38,634 nucleotides of DNA from a virus, in the IMG/VR virus record IMGVR_UViG_3300027777_000071, positions 1-38,634 of that record, one strand, 5' to 3'. Shown piece after piece: positions 12,036 to 20,722 of this stretch (position 1 is its first letter; each line of letters begins with the position of its first letter). Below the pieces are notes generated by a model. That model made no database searches. It was not told where the DNA came from and worked only from the letters and a program-made list of their open reading frames with translations. The position numbers and the translations under genes were made by a program.

Positions 12036-14231
12036 ATGGATTACTCAGGCGTAGCAGCAGCGGGCCGCGTGTCAAGCGGTGGCGGGTCTCGTAAAAAAGA
12101 CCCTGCCACCGTTATGGACACAATGCGTAGTCGTCTGACGATGGCTATCGCCGCGTATTCCGAAAGCCGCGAAGATGAGTTGGACGACCTGCGCTTCTTT
12201 GCCGGGTCGCCCGACAATCAGTGGCAGTGGCCTGCGGACGTGCTGGCTACCCGTGGCTCTGTGCAAGGGCAGACGATCAACGCCCGGCCTTGCCTGACCA
12301 TCAACAAGTTGCCTCAGCACGTTAGACAGGTGACAAATGATCAAAGACAAAATCGACCAAGCGGTAAAGTCATTCCTGCTGATGACAAGGCAGATGTGGA
12401 GGTCGCTGAAATCTATGATGGTATCGTTCGCCATATTGAGTATATCTCGGATGCAGACGTGGCTTACGATACTGCTTGCGAAAATCAAGTAACGTATGGC
12501 GAAGGCTACATTCGACTGCTCACGGAATATTGCAGCGATGATACATTTGATCAAGACATCCGCATCGGGCGCATTCGCAACTCTTTTAGTGTCTACATGG
12601 ACCCCACCATTCAAGATCCATGCGGATCTGACGCCAAATGGTGCTTTATCACCGAAGATCTTACAAAATCTGAATACGCCCGGCTTTTTCCAGACGCCAT
12701 GCCCATCTCGTCTATTCAGCAGCAAGGCGTTGGCGACGAAAATTTGTCCAACTGGCTGAACGAAGATGTAGTCCGCATTGCGGAGTACTTTTACATCGAA
12801 TACGAACCCGCCAAGCTCAATCTGTACCCTGACAACCGCACTGCATTCGAAGGTAGCCGCGAAGACGCCATGTTCAAGGCGTCTGGATTGATCCCGCTCA
12901 AGAGCCGCCAAGTAGACCGCAAGCGCGTCAAATGGTGCAAAACTAACGGCTACGAGATGCTGGAGGAAAACGATTGGGCAGGCCAGTGGATTCCGGTCAT
13001 TCGCGTTGTCGGCAACGAATTTGAGGTCGATGGACGGCTTTTCGTGTCTGGATTGGTGCGAAACGCTAAAGATGCCCAGCGAATGTACAATTATTGGGTG
13101 TCTGCTGAGACCGAAATGTTGGCGTTGGCCCCCAAAGCGCCGTTTATCGGTTACGGAGGCCAGTTTGAAGGTTATGAGCAGCAATGGAAGACCGCAAACG
13201 TCAACAATTGGCCCTATCTGGAAGTCAATCCTGACGTTACGGACGGCCAAGGAGCGGTATTGCCGCTTCCGCAGCGGTCTCCTCCGCCTATGGCGCAAGT
13301 TGGGCTTATACAAGCCAAAGCAGGCGCGTCTGACGACATCAAATCGACCACTGGTCAATACGACAGTAGCCTTGGCGCGACCAGCAACGAGCGGTCAGGC
13401 CGGGCCATTTTGGCTCGCGAAAAACAAGGCGATACGGGCACATATCATTACGTTGACAACCTAGCCCGCGCCATCCGCTACACAACCCGTCAGATCGTAG
13501 ACATGATCCCCAAGATCTACGACACGCAGCGCATCGCCCGTATCATAGGTATGGACGGCGAAACGAACATGGCTAAGATTGACCCCATGCAGCAAGAGCC
13601 GGTCAAAAAGATTGTCAGCCCTGAAAACCCCAACATTGTAATTGAAAAAATCTACAATCCCGGCGTTGGTAGGTACGATGTGTGCGTTACGACTGGGCCA
13701 AGCTACATGACCAAGCGTCAGGAAGCTCTCGACTCCATGTCGCAACTTCTTCAGGCCAATCCGGCTCTTTGGGCTGTTGCGGGCGATCTGTTTATCAAGA
13801 ACATGGACTGGCCTGGCGCACAGGAAATGTCTGCGCGGTTTGCCAAGACCATTGACCCCAAGCTTTTGGAGACGGACGACAAATCCCCGGCGCTTCAGGC
13901 TGCTGAACAGCAGATGCAAGCGATGGGTCAAGAGATGGAAATGATGCACAAGATGCTTCAAAACGTTCATCAGTCCGTTGAAATGCAGGATCTTGAGCGC
14001 AAAAATTTTGAGGCGACAATCAAAGCGTTTGACGCCGAGACCAAGCGTCTTTCTGCTGTTCAAGCATCCATGTCCCCTGAGCAGATCCAAGACATCGTCA
14101 TGGGCACGGTTCACGGTATGATCACCAGCGGCGATTTGGCGGGCGAAATGCCCGGCCAAGAGTTGCCAGGCGAACAAATGCCTATGGAAATGCCGCCCCA
14201 AGGAACGCCACCGCAGGGAATGCCGCAATGA
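12036..14231 (+). CDS. Portal protein, P22 type
   Basis: The 731-residue protein matches the P22-like portal family in length and pattern. It has an N-terminal acidic helix ('ESREDELDDLRFFAGSPDNQW'), 'RPCLTINKLPQHVRQVTNDQRQNRPSGKV' at about residues 87-115, and the stem/wing region with 'DPCGSDAKWCFI'. A long helical, Met- and Gln-rich barrel-like C-terminus follows, ending in a Pro/Gly/Met tail. As a dodecamer it forms the DNA channel at the unique vertex and docks the terminase. The start follows the previous stop without a gap, with AGAAG as the likely site, and the stop overlaps the next gene by ATGA. Confidence 0.94.
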   Translation: MDYSGVAAAGRVSSGGGSRKKDPATVMDTMRSRLTMAIAAYSESREDELDDLRFFAGSPDNQWQWPADVLATRGSVQGQTINARPCLTINKLPQHVRQVTNDQRQNRPSGKVIPADDKADVEVAEIYDGIVRHIEYISDADVAYDTACENQVTYGEGYIRLLTEYCSDDTFDQDIRIGRIRNSFSVYMDPTIQDPCGSDAKWCFITEDLTKSEYARLFPDAMPISSIQQQGVGDENLSNWLNEDVVRIAEYFYIEYEPAKLNLYPDNRTAFEGSREDAMFKASGLIPLKSRQVDRKRVKWCKTNGYEMLEENDWAGQWIPVIRVVGNEFEVDGRLFVSGLVRNAKDAQRMYNYWVSAETEMLALAPKAPFIGYGGQFEGYEQQWKTANVNNWPYLEVNPDVTDGQGAVLPLPQRSPPPMAQVGLIQAKAGASDDIKSTTGQYDSSLGATSNERSGRAILAREKQGDTGTYHYVDNLARAIRYTTRQIVDMIPKIYDTQRIARIIGMDGETNMAKIDPMQQEPVKKIVSPENPNIVIEKIYNPGVGRYDVCVTTGPSYMTKRQEALDSMSQLLQANPALWAVAGDLFIKNMDWPGAQEMSARFAKTIDPKLLETDDKSPALQAAEQQMQAMGQEMEMMHKMLQNVHQSVEMQDLERKNFEATIKAFDAETKRLSAVQASMSPEQIQDIVMGTVHGMITSGDLAGEMPGQELPGEQMPMEMPPQGTPPQGMPQ

Positions 14232-14593
14232 AGAAAGCTTCTGATTTTGTAGGGTATCTGTTCCTTGGCCGCGATGTAGCTCATTCGGTCCATCTCAATA
14301 CCCGCAGCTTTGCTAAACACATGGCGTTGCAAGGGTTTTACGATGGTATCGTTGACTTGGCAGACAAGTTTGCGGAAGCCTACCAAGGCCGTCATGGCTT
14401 GATTGGCGGCATCAGTCTTCAGACGGCCAAAAAAACTACTAACGTGGTTGAGTTTTTGGAAAACCAGCTTGAAGAGATTGAAGCTTGCCGATACGAAGTG
14501 GTAGACGAAAAAGATAGCGCGTTGCAAAACATCATTGACGAGATTGTAGGGTTGTATCTGTCAACCTTGTACAAACTCAAGTTCCTGTCGTGA
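14228..14593 (+). CDS. DUF5856-like helical phage protein
   Basis: The 121-residue product ('YLFLGRDVAHSVHLNTRSFAKHMALQGFYDGIVDLADKFAEAYQG') resembles the DUF5856 family. It is all-helical with conserved His, Asp and Glu residues in a ferritin/Dps-like pattern. Whether it binds metal is not known. It overlaps the portal stop (ATGA), so it is translationally coupled to the portal. Confidence 0.8.
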   Translation: MKKASDFVGYLFLGRDVAHSVHLNTRSFAKHMALQGFYDGIVDLADKFAEAYQGRHGLIGGISLQTAKKTTNVVEFLENQLEEIEACRYEVVDEKDSALQNIIDEIVGLYLSTLYKLKFLS

Positions 14594-14600
14594 GGCGCTA

Positions 14601-15017
14601 ATGCCCACCGCTTCTTACGTTAAATATACGGCTGCCATTGAACCTCTTTTGGAGGGTATCAACGCTGGCACGGATACATGGAAGATAGCCCTTGCGGCAA
14701 CCGTTAATGCCGCCGACACCACGTTTACGGCAGGCACTACGGATCTGGCGACGGGAGGCGGATACACGGCGGGCGGCAATACGGCCAGCATTACGTCCGC
14801 TACCCAGACGGCAGGCACGTACAAGTTAGTGCTGGCAAGCCCCACTGCATGGACAGGAACGGGTGCTGGATTTACGTTTCGATATGCGATACTTTGGGAT
14901 GCTACAACAAACACCCCGGTAGCGTATTGGGATTATGGGTCCAGCGTAACCGTGGCGTCTGGCGATACCGTTACCGTTACTCTTGACGCTACAAATGGCG
15001 TGTTCCAAGCTACCTGA
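14601..15017 (+). CDS. Putative virion protein, beta-rich
   Basis: The 138-residue Thr/Ala/Gly-rich product begins 'MPTASYVKYTAAIEPLLEGINAGTDTWKIALAATVN' and continues in alternating hydrophobic strands ('FRYAILWDATTNTPVAYWDYG', 'VASGDTVTVTLDATNG'). Similar proteins are found in tail and fibre modules of many phages without an assigned role. It opens the fibre block and precedes the first fibre gene by 12 bp. Confidence 0.72.
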   Translation: MPTASYVKYTAAIEPLLEGINAGTDTWKIALAATVNAADTTFTAGTTDLATGGGYTAGGNTASITSATQTAGTYKLVLASPTAWTGTGAGFTFRYAILWDATTNTPVAYWDYGSSVTVASGDTVTVTLDATNGVFQAT

Positions 15018-15029
15018 TAGGATAGATCT

Positions 15030-16667
15030 ATGGCCTTCATAACCGCAGATCGTGTTAAGGACACATCTACCACGACCGGCACCGGCAACATCATAGTGTC
15101 CGGATCTGCGCCGTTTGGCTATCGAACTTTTTCTACGGTTTTGAGCGTTAGCGACACATTTTATTATTGCATCCAAGGCCAAAGCACTTCCGAATGGGAA
15201 GTGGGGCTTGGAACCTACGTCAGTTCTAACCAATTTGCTCGTACAACCGTTCTATCATCGTCCGCCAGCGGCAGCGCCGTGTCATTTTCGTCCGGCACCA
15301 AAAACGTGTTCATTACGTTGCCCGCTAACAAAACGCTTCAATTTGATGTTAGTGGCTCACCTACGGCTGGCGGCATTTTGTATGGAACGGGTTCCATGCT
15401 TGCCTATTCTACGGCAGGTACCGCCGGTCAAGTTCTTGTATCTGGTGGAACCGGCGCGCCAACATGGTCTACCGTAATCGGTTTAGGCACTGTTACTAGC
15501 GTCAACGTCAGCGGCGGATCTACGGGGCTTACGTACAGCGGCGGTCCTATTACATCGTCTGGCACCATTACTATGGCGGGTACGTTGGCCGTTGCCAATG
15601 GCGGTACTGGTTTGACCACCACGCCTGCTAACGGTGCGTTGGATATTGGAAACGGTACTGGTTTTACCCGCACAACGCTGACGGCAGGCAGCAATATTAC
15701 CATCACCAATGGCGCAGGGTCTGTTACCATTGCCTCTACGGGCGGTAGCGGAACACCTGGCGGCTCTACTACGCAAATTCAATACAATAGCGCAGGCGCG
15801 TTTGCCGGGTCATCAAACTTGACGTTTGACGGCACTAATTTGACGTCTGGCGGCACCGTTGTTATGGCGTCCAGCTTTAAACGTAATATTTTAATTAACG
15901 GCAATTTTCTTATTAACCAGCGCGTTTATGTCAGCGGCACCGCAACTGCTTCTGGCACTTACATGCACGACCGTTGGAAATCCACAACCACCAGCAGCAA
16001 TTACACATTTACGCAGGCAACGCCCGACACAACAATTACTATTGCGGCGGGCACTATCGCGCAGATTGTTGAAGACAAAAATGTTGTTGGCGGCGTCTAC
16101 ACGCTTTCATGGACTGGCACGGCTACCGCTAGAATTGCCATCAACGGTGGTACAACAAGCGGTGCTTATGCGGCAAGCCCTATCACTACATCTAGCGCCA
16201 CAGCAGGTCAGCAGATAACTGTTGAATTTAGCACCGGCACATTGGGTAGAGTTCAGCTTGAACCCGGCACCATTGCTACACCTTACGAGCGGCAAATTTA
16301 CAACGAACAGTTGGCACAATGTCAAAGATATTGCTACGCCAATACGTATGCTAGTGGTGGAGAACGCTATACCGGGCTGGCAAGCTCTACAACGCAAAGC
16401 TATATATTTTACACATATCCTGTTACTCCTCGCGTTCCATTTACGGGAATAACGGTTTCTTCTGCCGCGCATTGGAGCGTGGTCAATTACGCAAACACAA
16501 CCAACGGTGCTACTTCTAGCATAGCCTATACATGTTCCGGTATTAATACGGGAACTGTGCAAGCAACAACAACTGCCGGTGCGCCGACTATGACCGCCGG
16601 TAATCAAATTGCTCTTTACCCTACGAATGCGTCAGCTTTGATAATATGGACGGGGGCAGAATTATGA
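15030..16667 (+). CDS. Tail fibre / receptor-binding protein 1
   Basis: The 545-residue protein has three parts. Residues 1 to about 108 are an anchor module ('FITADRVKDTS', 'YYCIQGQSTSEWEVGLGTY', 'GTKNVFITLPANK') shared with the protein at 16858-18411. Residues of about 110-285 are a Gly/Thr/Ser shaft with the fibre repeat 'ANGGTGLTTTPANGALDIGNGTGF'. From about 289 ('KRNILINGNFLINQRVY', 'YMHDRWK') there is a carbohydrate-binding-like jelly-roll region containing 'YNEQLAQCQRYCY', typical of receptor-binding tips. It is less GC-rich than the head genes. It is likely attached to the tail through its N-terminus and binds host surface sugars with its C-terminus. Confidence 0.85.
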   Translation: MAFITADRVKDTSTTTGTGNIIVSGSAPFGYRTFSTVLSVSDTFYYCIQGQSTSEWEVGLGTYVSSNQFARTTVLSSSASGSAVSFSSGTKNVFITLPANKTLQFDVSGSPTAGGILYGTGSMLAYSTAGTAGQVLVSGGTGAPTWSTVIGLGTVTSVNVSGGSTGLTYSGGPITSSGTITMAGTLAVANGGTGLTTTPANGALDIGNGTGFTRTTLTAGSNITITNGAGSVTIASTGGSGTPGGSTTQIQYNSAGAFAGSSNLTFDGTNLTSGGTVVMASSFKRNILINGNFLINQRVYVSGTATASGTYMHDRWKSTTTSSNYTFTQATPDTTITIAAGTIAQIVEDKNVVGGVYTLSWTGTATARIAINGGTTSGAYAASPITTSSATAGQQITVEFSTGTLGRVQLEPGTIATPYERQIYNEQLAQCQRYCYANTYASGGERYTGLASSTTQSYIFYTYPVTPRVPFTGITVSSAAHWSVVNYANTTNGATSSIAYTCSGINTGTVQATTTAGAPTMTAGNQIALYPTNASALIIWTGAEL

Positions 16668-16858
16668 ACGAGCCAGCTTGGATTTTGTTGCCCCCATCGT
16701 TTTTCCAAACAGAATTTGTTGTTTGGCGTGAATGGCCCGATGGCAAACAAGAAAGTCGTCTTGTTTCTACGTTTACGCTGGACGATCCTGATTACGCCGA
16801 CATTGCGGCTCTTGTTGCCGCTAACAAGTTGATCGTCGCGCCCGTTGAAGGTGGCTAA
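16664..16858 (+). CDS. Small protein between two fibre genes
   Basis: The 64-residue product starts at ATG 16664, overlapping the first fibre stop (ATGA), with GGGGG upstream, and its TAA overlaps the second fibre ATG (TAATG). The sequence is aromatic-rich at the N-terminus ('AWILLPPSFFQTEFVVWREWPDG') with an acidic middle. Position and coupling suggest a fibre assembly chaperone or accessory, an inference only. Confidence 0.7.
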   Translation: MNEPAWILLPPSFFQTEFVVWREWPDGKQESRLVSTFTLDDPDYADIAALVAANKLIVAPVEGG

Positions 16859-18411
16859 TGGCTTTTGTAACCGCCGACCGCGTTCTTGATAGCTCCACGT
16901 CCACTGGCACGGGAGCCTTTGTCGTGTCTGGTACGCCTGCGGCGGGGTACCGGACATTTTCAGCGGTCATGTCGGTTGGGGATACTTGCTATTATTCAAT
17001 CCAAGGACAGACAACCAGCGAATGGGAAGTGGGGCTCGGTACTTACTCGTCCACCAATACGCTTACCCGCACAACAATCTATAGCTCCTCTAATTCAGGA
17101 TCTGCGGTTACGTTTTCAGCGGGCACCAAAAATATATTCATTACGATGGCAGCGGCTAAATCTCCGCAATTAGACCCTACGGGCAATGTTACTGCTCTTG
17201 GTACGCCCGCATCTGCTACTCTTACTAATGCTACGGGGCTTTCACTAACCACAGGTGTCACAGGAATTTTGCCACCGGCTAATGGTGGATCGCTTGCATG
17301 GCAAACTGTTCAAACGACCGGATTTACCGCCGTCGCTGGCAACGCTTATCCCGTCAACACTACATCCGCTGCAATCACTGTCACGCTCCCCGCCAGCCCG
17401 TCTGCGGGCAACATTTTGCAGTTAACAGATTATGCCGGAACTTGGGCTACCAATTTTGTAATGGTAAACCCCAACGGTAAAAATCTTAACGGGTCAACAA
17501 ACACCCTATCTCTTGCAACACGAAGAGAATCAATAGCTTTTGTTTATGTTGACGCTACACAGGGGTGGCTTGCTTTTTCTGGTGTTAACACTTCCAGCTA
17601 TGTAGCAAACTATTTGGTTGTTGCTGGCGGCGGTGGTGGTGGAACTTGGGTTGGCGGCGGCGGCGGCGCAGGTGGTTTGTTATCGGGAACCGCATCATTA
17701 ACTTTGGGTACTATCTATTCTATTACTGTTGGCGCTGGCGGGGCGGGGGCCGCAGCTCGCACAGCTTCTGGAGTTAATGGAAACGACTCAGTATTTTTTG
17801 GGAATACCGCAACCGGCGGCGGCGGCGGCGGATCATATACGGTTAGCAATGCCCCCACAACGCCAGGCAACGGCGGTTCTGGCGGCGGTGGTTCTGGTTT
17901 TGTTACTGGCTCTTCACCCGGCGGTTCTGGAACTTCTGGGCAGGGAAATACTGGCGGCGCGGGCGCAAATACAAGTCCTAACAGCGGCGGTGGTGGGGGA
18001 GGAGCAACCGCAGCGGGCGGCACCCAAAGCGGAACGGTTGGCGGCGTTGGTGGCGCGGGAACACCATCATCTATTACTGGTTCATCTGTAACCTATGCTG
18101 GCGGCGGCGGAGGAGCGCCAACTTTTAGTGCTGGCGCAACTGGTGGCGCTGGCGGAGCTGGTGGCGGCGGAGCAGGCGGAAACAGTAATATCGTTGGAAC
18201 GGCAGGGACTGCAAATACGGGCGGCGGCGGCGGCGGCGGAAGCAACAGTGGGTCCGTTCTTCGCGCTGGAGGTGCTGGCGGTTCTGGGGTTGTTATCTTG
18301 TCAATACCGACATTTAACTATACAGGGGTGATAACAGGTTCGCCAACAGTAACTACATCTGGCAGCAATACAATTATTACATTTACCGCTTCAGGGAGTT
18401 ACACGGCATGA
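16858..18411 (+). CDS. Tail fibre / adhesin 2 with polyglycine-rich domain
   Basis: The 517-residue protein begins with the same anchor module as the fibre at 15030 ('FVTADRVLDSS', 'YYSIQGQTTSEWEVGLGTY', 'GTKNIFITMAAAK'), then a short beta domain to about residue 245. Residues of about 251-478 start 'NYLVVAGGGGGG' and are dominated by runs of glycine broken by Ala, Ser and Thr, ending 'GGSGVVILSIP'. This is the glycine-rich domain seen in many phage fibres; in the phage S16 gp38 adhesin such runs form a polyglycine-II sandwich that carries the receptor-contacting loops. The last about 35 residues form beta strands. Probably an alternative or second receptor binder. Confidence 0.87.
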   Translation: MAFVTADRVLDSSTSTGTGAFVVSGTPAAGYRTFSAVMSVGDTCYYSIQGQTTSEWEVGLGTYSSTNTLTRTTIYSSSNSGSAVTFSAGTKNIFITMAAAKSPQLDPTGNVTALGTPASATLTNATGLSLTTGVTGILPPANGGSLAWQTVQTTGFTAVAGNAYPVNTTSAAITVTLPASPSAGNILQLTDYAGTWATNFVMVNPNGKNLNGSTNTLSLATRRESIAFVYVDATQGWLAFSGVNTSSYVANYLVVAGGGGGGTWVGGGGGAGGLLSGTASLTLGTIYSITVGAGGAGAAARTASGVNGNDSVFFGNTATGGGGGGSYTVSNAPTTPGNGGSGGGGSGFVTGSSPGGSGTSGQGNTGGAGANTSPNSGGGGGGATAAGGTQSGTVGGVGGAGTPSSITGSSVTYAGGGGGAPTFSAGATGGAGGAGGGGAGGNSNIVGTAGTANTGGGGGGGSNSGSVLRAGGAGGSGVVILSIPTFNYTGVITGSPTVTTSGSNTIITFTASGSYTA

Positions 18412-18779
18412 GCCATTTTGCCAAAGTTCTGGATGGAAGGGTTATTAACGTCATTGTTGCAGAACCTGAGTTTTTTGACACGTTTGTGGACTCATCCCCT
18501 GGAACATGGCTACAAACTAGCTACAATACCCGTGGTGGAGTCCATTACGGTGCGGACGGCCAGCCAGATGGCGGCGTGGCTTTGCGCGGCAATTACGCCG
18601 GAATTGGGTATATCTATGACGCAACCAACGATATGTTTTACGCGCCCTCGCCTTTTGCAAGCTGGGTGCTAGATCAAACTACATGGTTGTGGGACGCGCC
18701 CGTACCATACCCCGCCGACGATCAGAGGTATGTTTGGGATGAAGTTACGGTTGGTTGGAAACTTGTGACCGAAGGATAG
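18408..18779 (+). CDS. Conserved fibre-associated protein
   Basis: The 123-residue product ('MSHFAKVLDGRVINVIVAEPEFFDTFVDSSPGTWLQTSYNTRGGVHYG', later 'LRGNYAGIGYIYDATNDMFYAPSPFASWVLDQTTWLWDAP') belongs to a protein type very common after fibre genes in aquatic phages. It usually carries no function. It starts inside the fibre stop (ATGA). A role in fibre assembly is plausible from position alone. Confidence 0.78.
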   Translation: MSHFAKVLDGRVINVIVAEPEFFDTFVDSSPGTWLQTSYNTRGGVHYGADGQPDGGVALRGNYAGIGYIYDATNDMFYAPSPFASWVLDQTTWLWDAPVPYPADDQRYVWDEVTVGWKLVTEG

Positions 18780-18788
18780 GTTAATTGA

Positions 18789-19088
18789 ATGGCTTTCGCT
18801 CTTACTGGATATGGTTTGGGATCGTTACCGATTGCAGCCGGACCTTTAGCGGGAAGCCCCCCGGCTATTTCTGTTGCCTATACACTTACGGCATCCAACG
18901 GTTCATACGCACTTACGGGGAGCGATGTAACCATTACAAGAGGCTTCTTGCTTTCTACGCAAAACGGTCTATATTCGTTAACCGGGCAGGTTGTAAACAT
19001 CACGTATACCCCCTTTACGCCGCCGGTTACGGGACCAACGCAGTACTTCATAGAAATTCGGTCCTTCACGGAATCTAGGAGAATATGA
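18789..19088 (+). CDS. Small virion-like protein of unknown function
   Basis: The 99-residue product has AAGGATAGG upstream of ATG 18789. It consists of repeated Ser/Thr/Gly/Tyr strands: 'YTLTASNGSYALTGSDVTITRG' and 'STQNGLYSLTGQVVNITY' look like two copies of one short motif ('G.YxLTG..V.IT'). It may be a small fibre or decoration protein. The stop overlaps the next start (ATGA). Confidence 0.65.
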   Translation: MAFALTGYGLGSLPIAAGPLAGSPPAISVAYTLTASNGSYALTGSDVTITRGFLLSTQNGLYSLTGQVVNITYTPFTPPVTGPTQYFIEIRSFTESRRI

Positions 19089-19393
19089 TGTCGATCAACC
19101 TGAAAGCCATTACAACCAGGTTAGGCTATCAGCAGATCACCTCTCTCAGCTCCTCCACGGCGCTGACGGTGCCCGCCGTAGATCTTAACGGTTTGAATTG
19201 CCGCCCTGTGATTGCCCTCATTACCCCCGAGGGTCAGGCTGTTCGTTGGCGCGACGACAATATCGCCCCGACAGCTTCAGTTGGGATGCCGCTTGCCGTA
19301 GGCGTCACGCTTCAATATGACGGTGATCTGACCATGATTCGGTTCATTGAGCAGGTGGCCGGAGCCAAGCTCAACATCAGCTATTACGCCTAA
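19085..19393 (+). CDS. Conserved virion-associated phage protein
   Basis: The 102-residue product contains 'ALITPEGQAVRWRDDNIAPTASVGMPLAVGVTLQYDG' and 'RFIEQVAGAKLNISYY', a pattern recurrent in phage head modules and annotated hypothetical or structural. A beta-sandwich is likely. The start is ATG 19085 (overlapping the previous stop) or the adjacent ATG 19088. Confidence 0.75.
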   Translation: MMSINLKAITTRLGYQQITSLSSSTALTVPAVDLNGLNCRPVIALITPEGQAVRWRDDNIAPTASVGMPLAVGVTLQYDGDLTMIRFIEQVAGAKLNISYYA

Positions 19394-19402
19394 AGGTGGC
19401 TT

Positions 19403-19891
19403 ATGAACGTCTCACAGGATAACGCCCCAATGGACTACATGGACTACTTTACAAACCAGCTTCCCAAAAACTTGGCTACGATGGCCGCGTTGCGGGACGA
19501 ACTGGCTATTCGTCAGGGCGCGCTGTCTGCGGCTCAAGACGCCGTTGCGGATCGCGCCAAAGCTGCTGATGAATTCGCCGCAGCCAAAATTGCTGCCGCT
19601 GAACTGGTTGCCGGGGCTAAGGAAGCCAAAGCGGCGCTAAAACAGGATCAGGCCCAGCTGAAAGCTGACCGAGCGGCGTTTGACGCCGCCAAGGCGGACA
19701 ACGACGCGGCGCTTGCCGCCCGCGCAGATCTTCTGTCTCGGCAAGAAGCTTCTTGCAACGCTACCGAACTCCGTCAGGCTGCTACGGCGGCGTCTCTCGA
19801 CGCCCGCGCTGCTGATCTGACATCCGCTACGCAGGCCCTTGAGGCCCGTGTGAAGGCTTTCCAAGAGAAAGTGGCTGGCCTTTCTGCTTAA
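19403..19891 (+). CDS. Ala-rich coiled-coil protein
   Basis: The 162-residue product starts after AAAGGTGGCTT. From about residue 30 to the end it is an Ala/Lys/Asp/Glu-rich helix with heptad-like repeats ('AAKIAAAELVAGAKEAKAALKQDQAQLKADRAAFDAAKADN') and is probably a long coiled coil. It sits directly before the scaffold and coat genes, so a head-assembly role is plausible. No family recognised. Confidence 0.72.
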   Translation: MNVSQDNAPMDYMDYFTNQLPKNLATMAALRDELAIRQGALSAAQDAVADRAKAADEFAAAKIAAAELVAGAKEAKAALKQDQAQLKADRAAFDAAKADNDAALAARADLLSRQEASCNATELRQAATAASLDARAADLTSATQALEARVKAFQEKVAGLSA

Positions 19892-19929
19892 CCGACTGGC
19901 CGGTAGCCAGGCACTCCTCGGAGTAACCC

Positions 19930-20697
19930 ATGAACGACGACAACACGCTTGCCCCAGTGGACACCTCGGTGCCCATGCCAGAACAGGAAGCTACGGCGGC
20001 TCCAGTTGCTGATGATACAAGGCCGGAAGATCAAACGACTGAAACGCCCAAATCTTTTACTCAAGAAGAGTTGGACGCCATAGTCGGTAAGCGCCTCGCA
20101 AGAGAGCAGCGTAAATGGGAACGGGAGCAAGCCCAGCGGGCGTCTGCTCCTGCGGTGCCTTCTGAATTACCGCCGCCCGACCAGTTTGATTCGGTCGAAA
20201 CCTATGCGAAAGCATACGCCGAACAGATGTTGCGGGAACGGGAAGTTCAAAAGCAGCGGTCTGAATACGTAGAAGCCTACCACGACCGCGAAGAAGATGC
20301 GCGGGGCAAATACGATGACTTTGAACAGGTCGCGTACAACCCCAACCTCCGCATTACGACCGTGATGGCCGAGACGATCCAGACCTCTGATGTTGGTCCT
20401 GACGTAGCATATTACCTAGGGTCCAACCCCAAAGAAGCAGATCGCATTTCTCGTTTGTCGCCTATCTTGCAGGCCAAGGAGATCGGTAGAATTGAAGCCA
20501 CCTTGGTTTCAAACCCGCCGGTCAAGAAATCTTCGAGTGCGCCCACGCCTATTTCGCCTGTCACTGCCCGTAGCAGTGGCGCTCCCGCTTTCGACACCAC
20601 TGACCCACGGTCGATCAAAACGATGACCACGTCAGAATGGATTGCCGCAGAGCGGGCGCGACAGGTAAAGAAGCTGGAAGCCTCGAAATTCCGCTAA
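19930..20697 (+). CDS. Putative capsid scaffolding protein
   Basis: The 255-residue protein lies immediately before the coat gene, the usual scaffold position. Its N-terminus is acidic and Pro/Thr-rich, followed by 'FTQEELDAIVGKRLAREQRKWERE', the characteristic scaffold helix, then a helical charged middle and a basic C-terminus ('EWIAAERARQVKKLEASKFR'), which in P22-type scaffolds contacts the coat protein. It would direct prohead assembly and leave before packaging finishes. GGAG precedes the ATG. Confidence 0.87.
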   Translation: MNDDNTLAPVDTSVPMPEQEATAAPVADDTRPEDQTTETPKSFTQEELDAIVGKRLAREQRKWEREQAQRASAPAVPSELPPPDQFDSVETYAKAYAEQMLREREVQKQRSEYVEAYHDREEDARGKYDDFEQVAYNPNLRITTVMAETIQTSDVGPDVAYYLGSNPKEADRISRLSPILQAKEIGRIEATLVSNPPVKKSSSAPTPISPVTARSSGAPAFDTTDPRSIKTMTTSEWIAAERARQVKKLEASKFR

Positions 20698-20722
20698 TCC
20701 TCTACGCCTGAAAGGCTGACCA

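Noticed and set aside
12072-13358. A 428-codon open frame on the lower strand opposite the portal gene
   Set aside because: The portal protein is unmistakable on the upper strand; the lower-strand translation shows no recognisable domain.
17715-18023. Proline-rich lower-strand frame opposite the glycine-rich adhesin
   Set aside because: It is simply the complement of glycine codons, with no initiation site or conservation signal.
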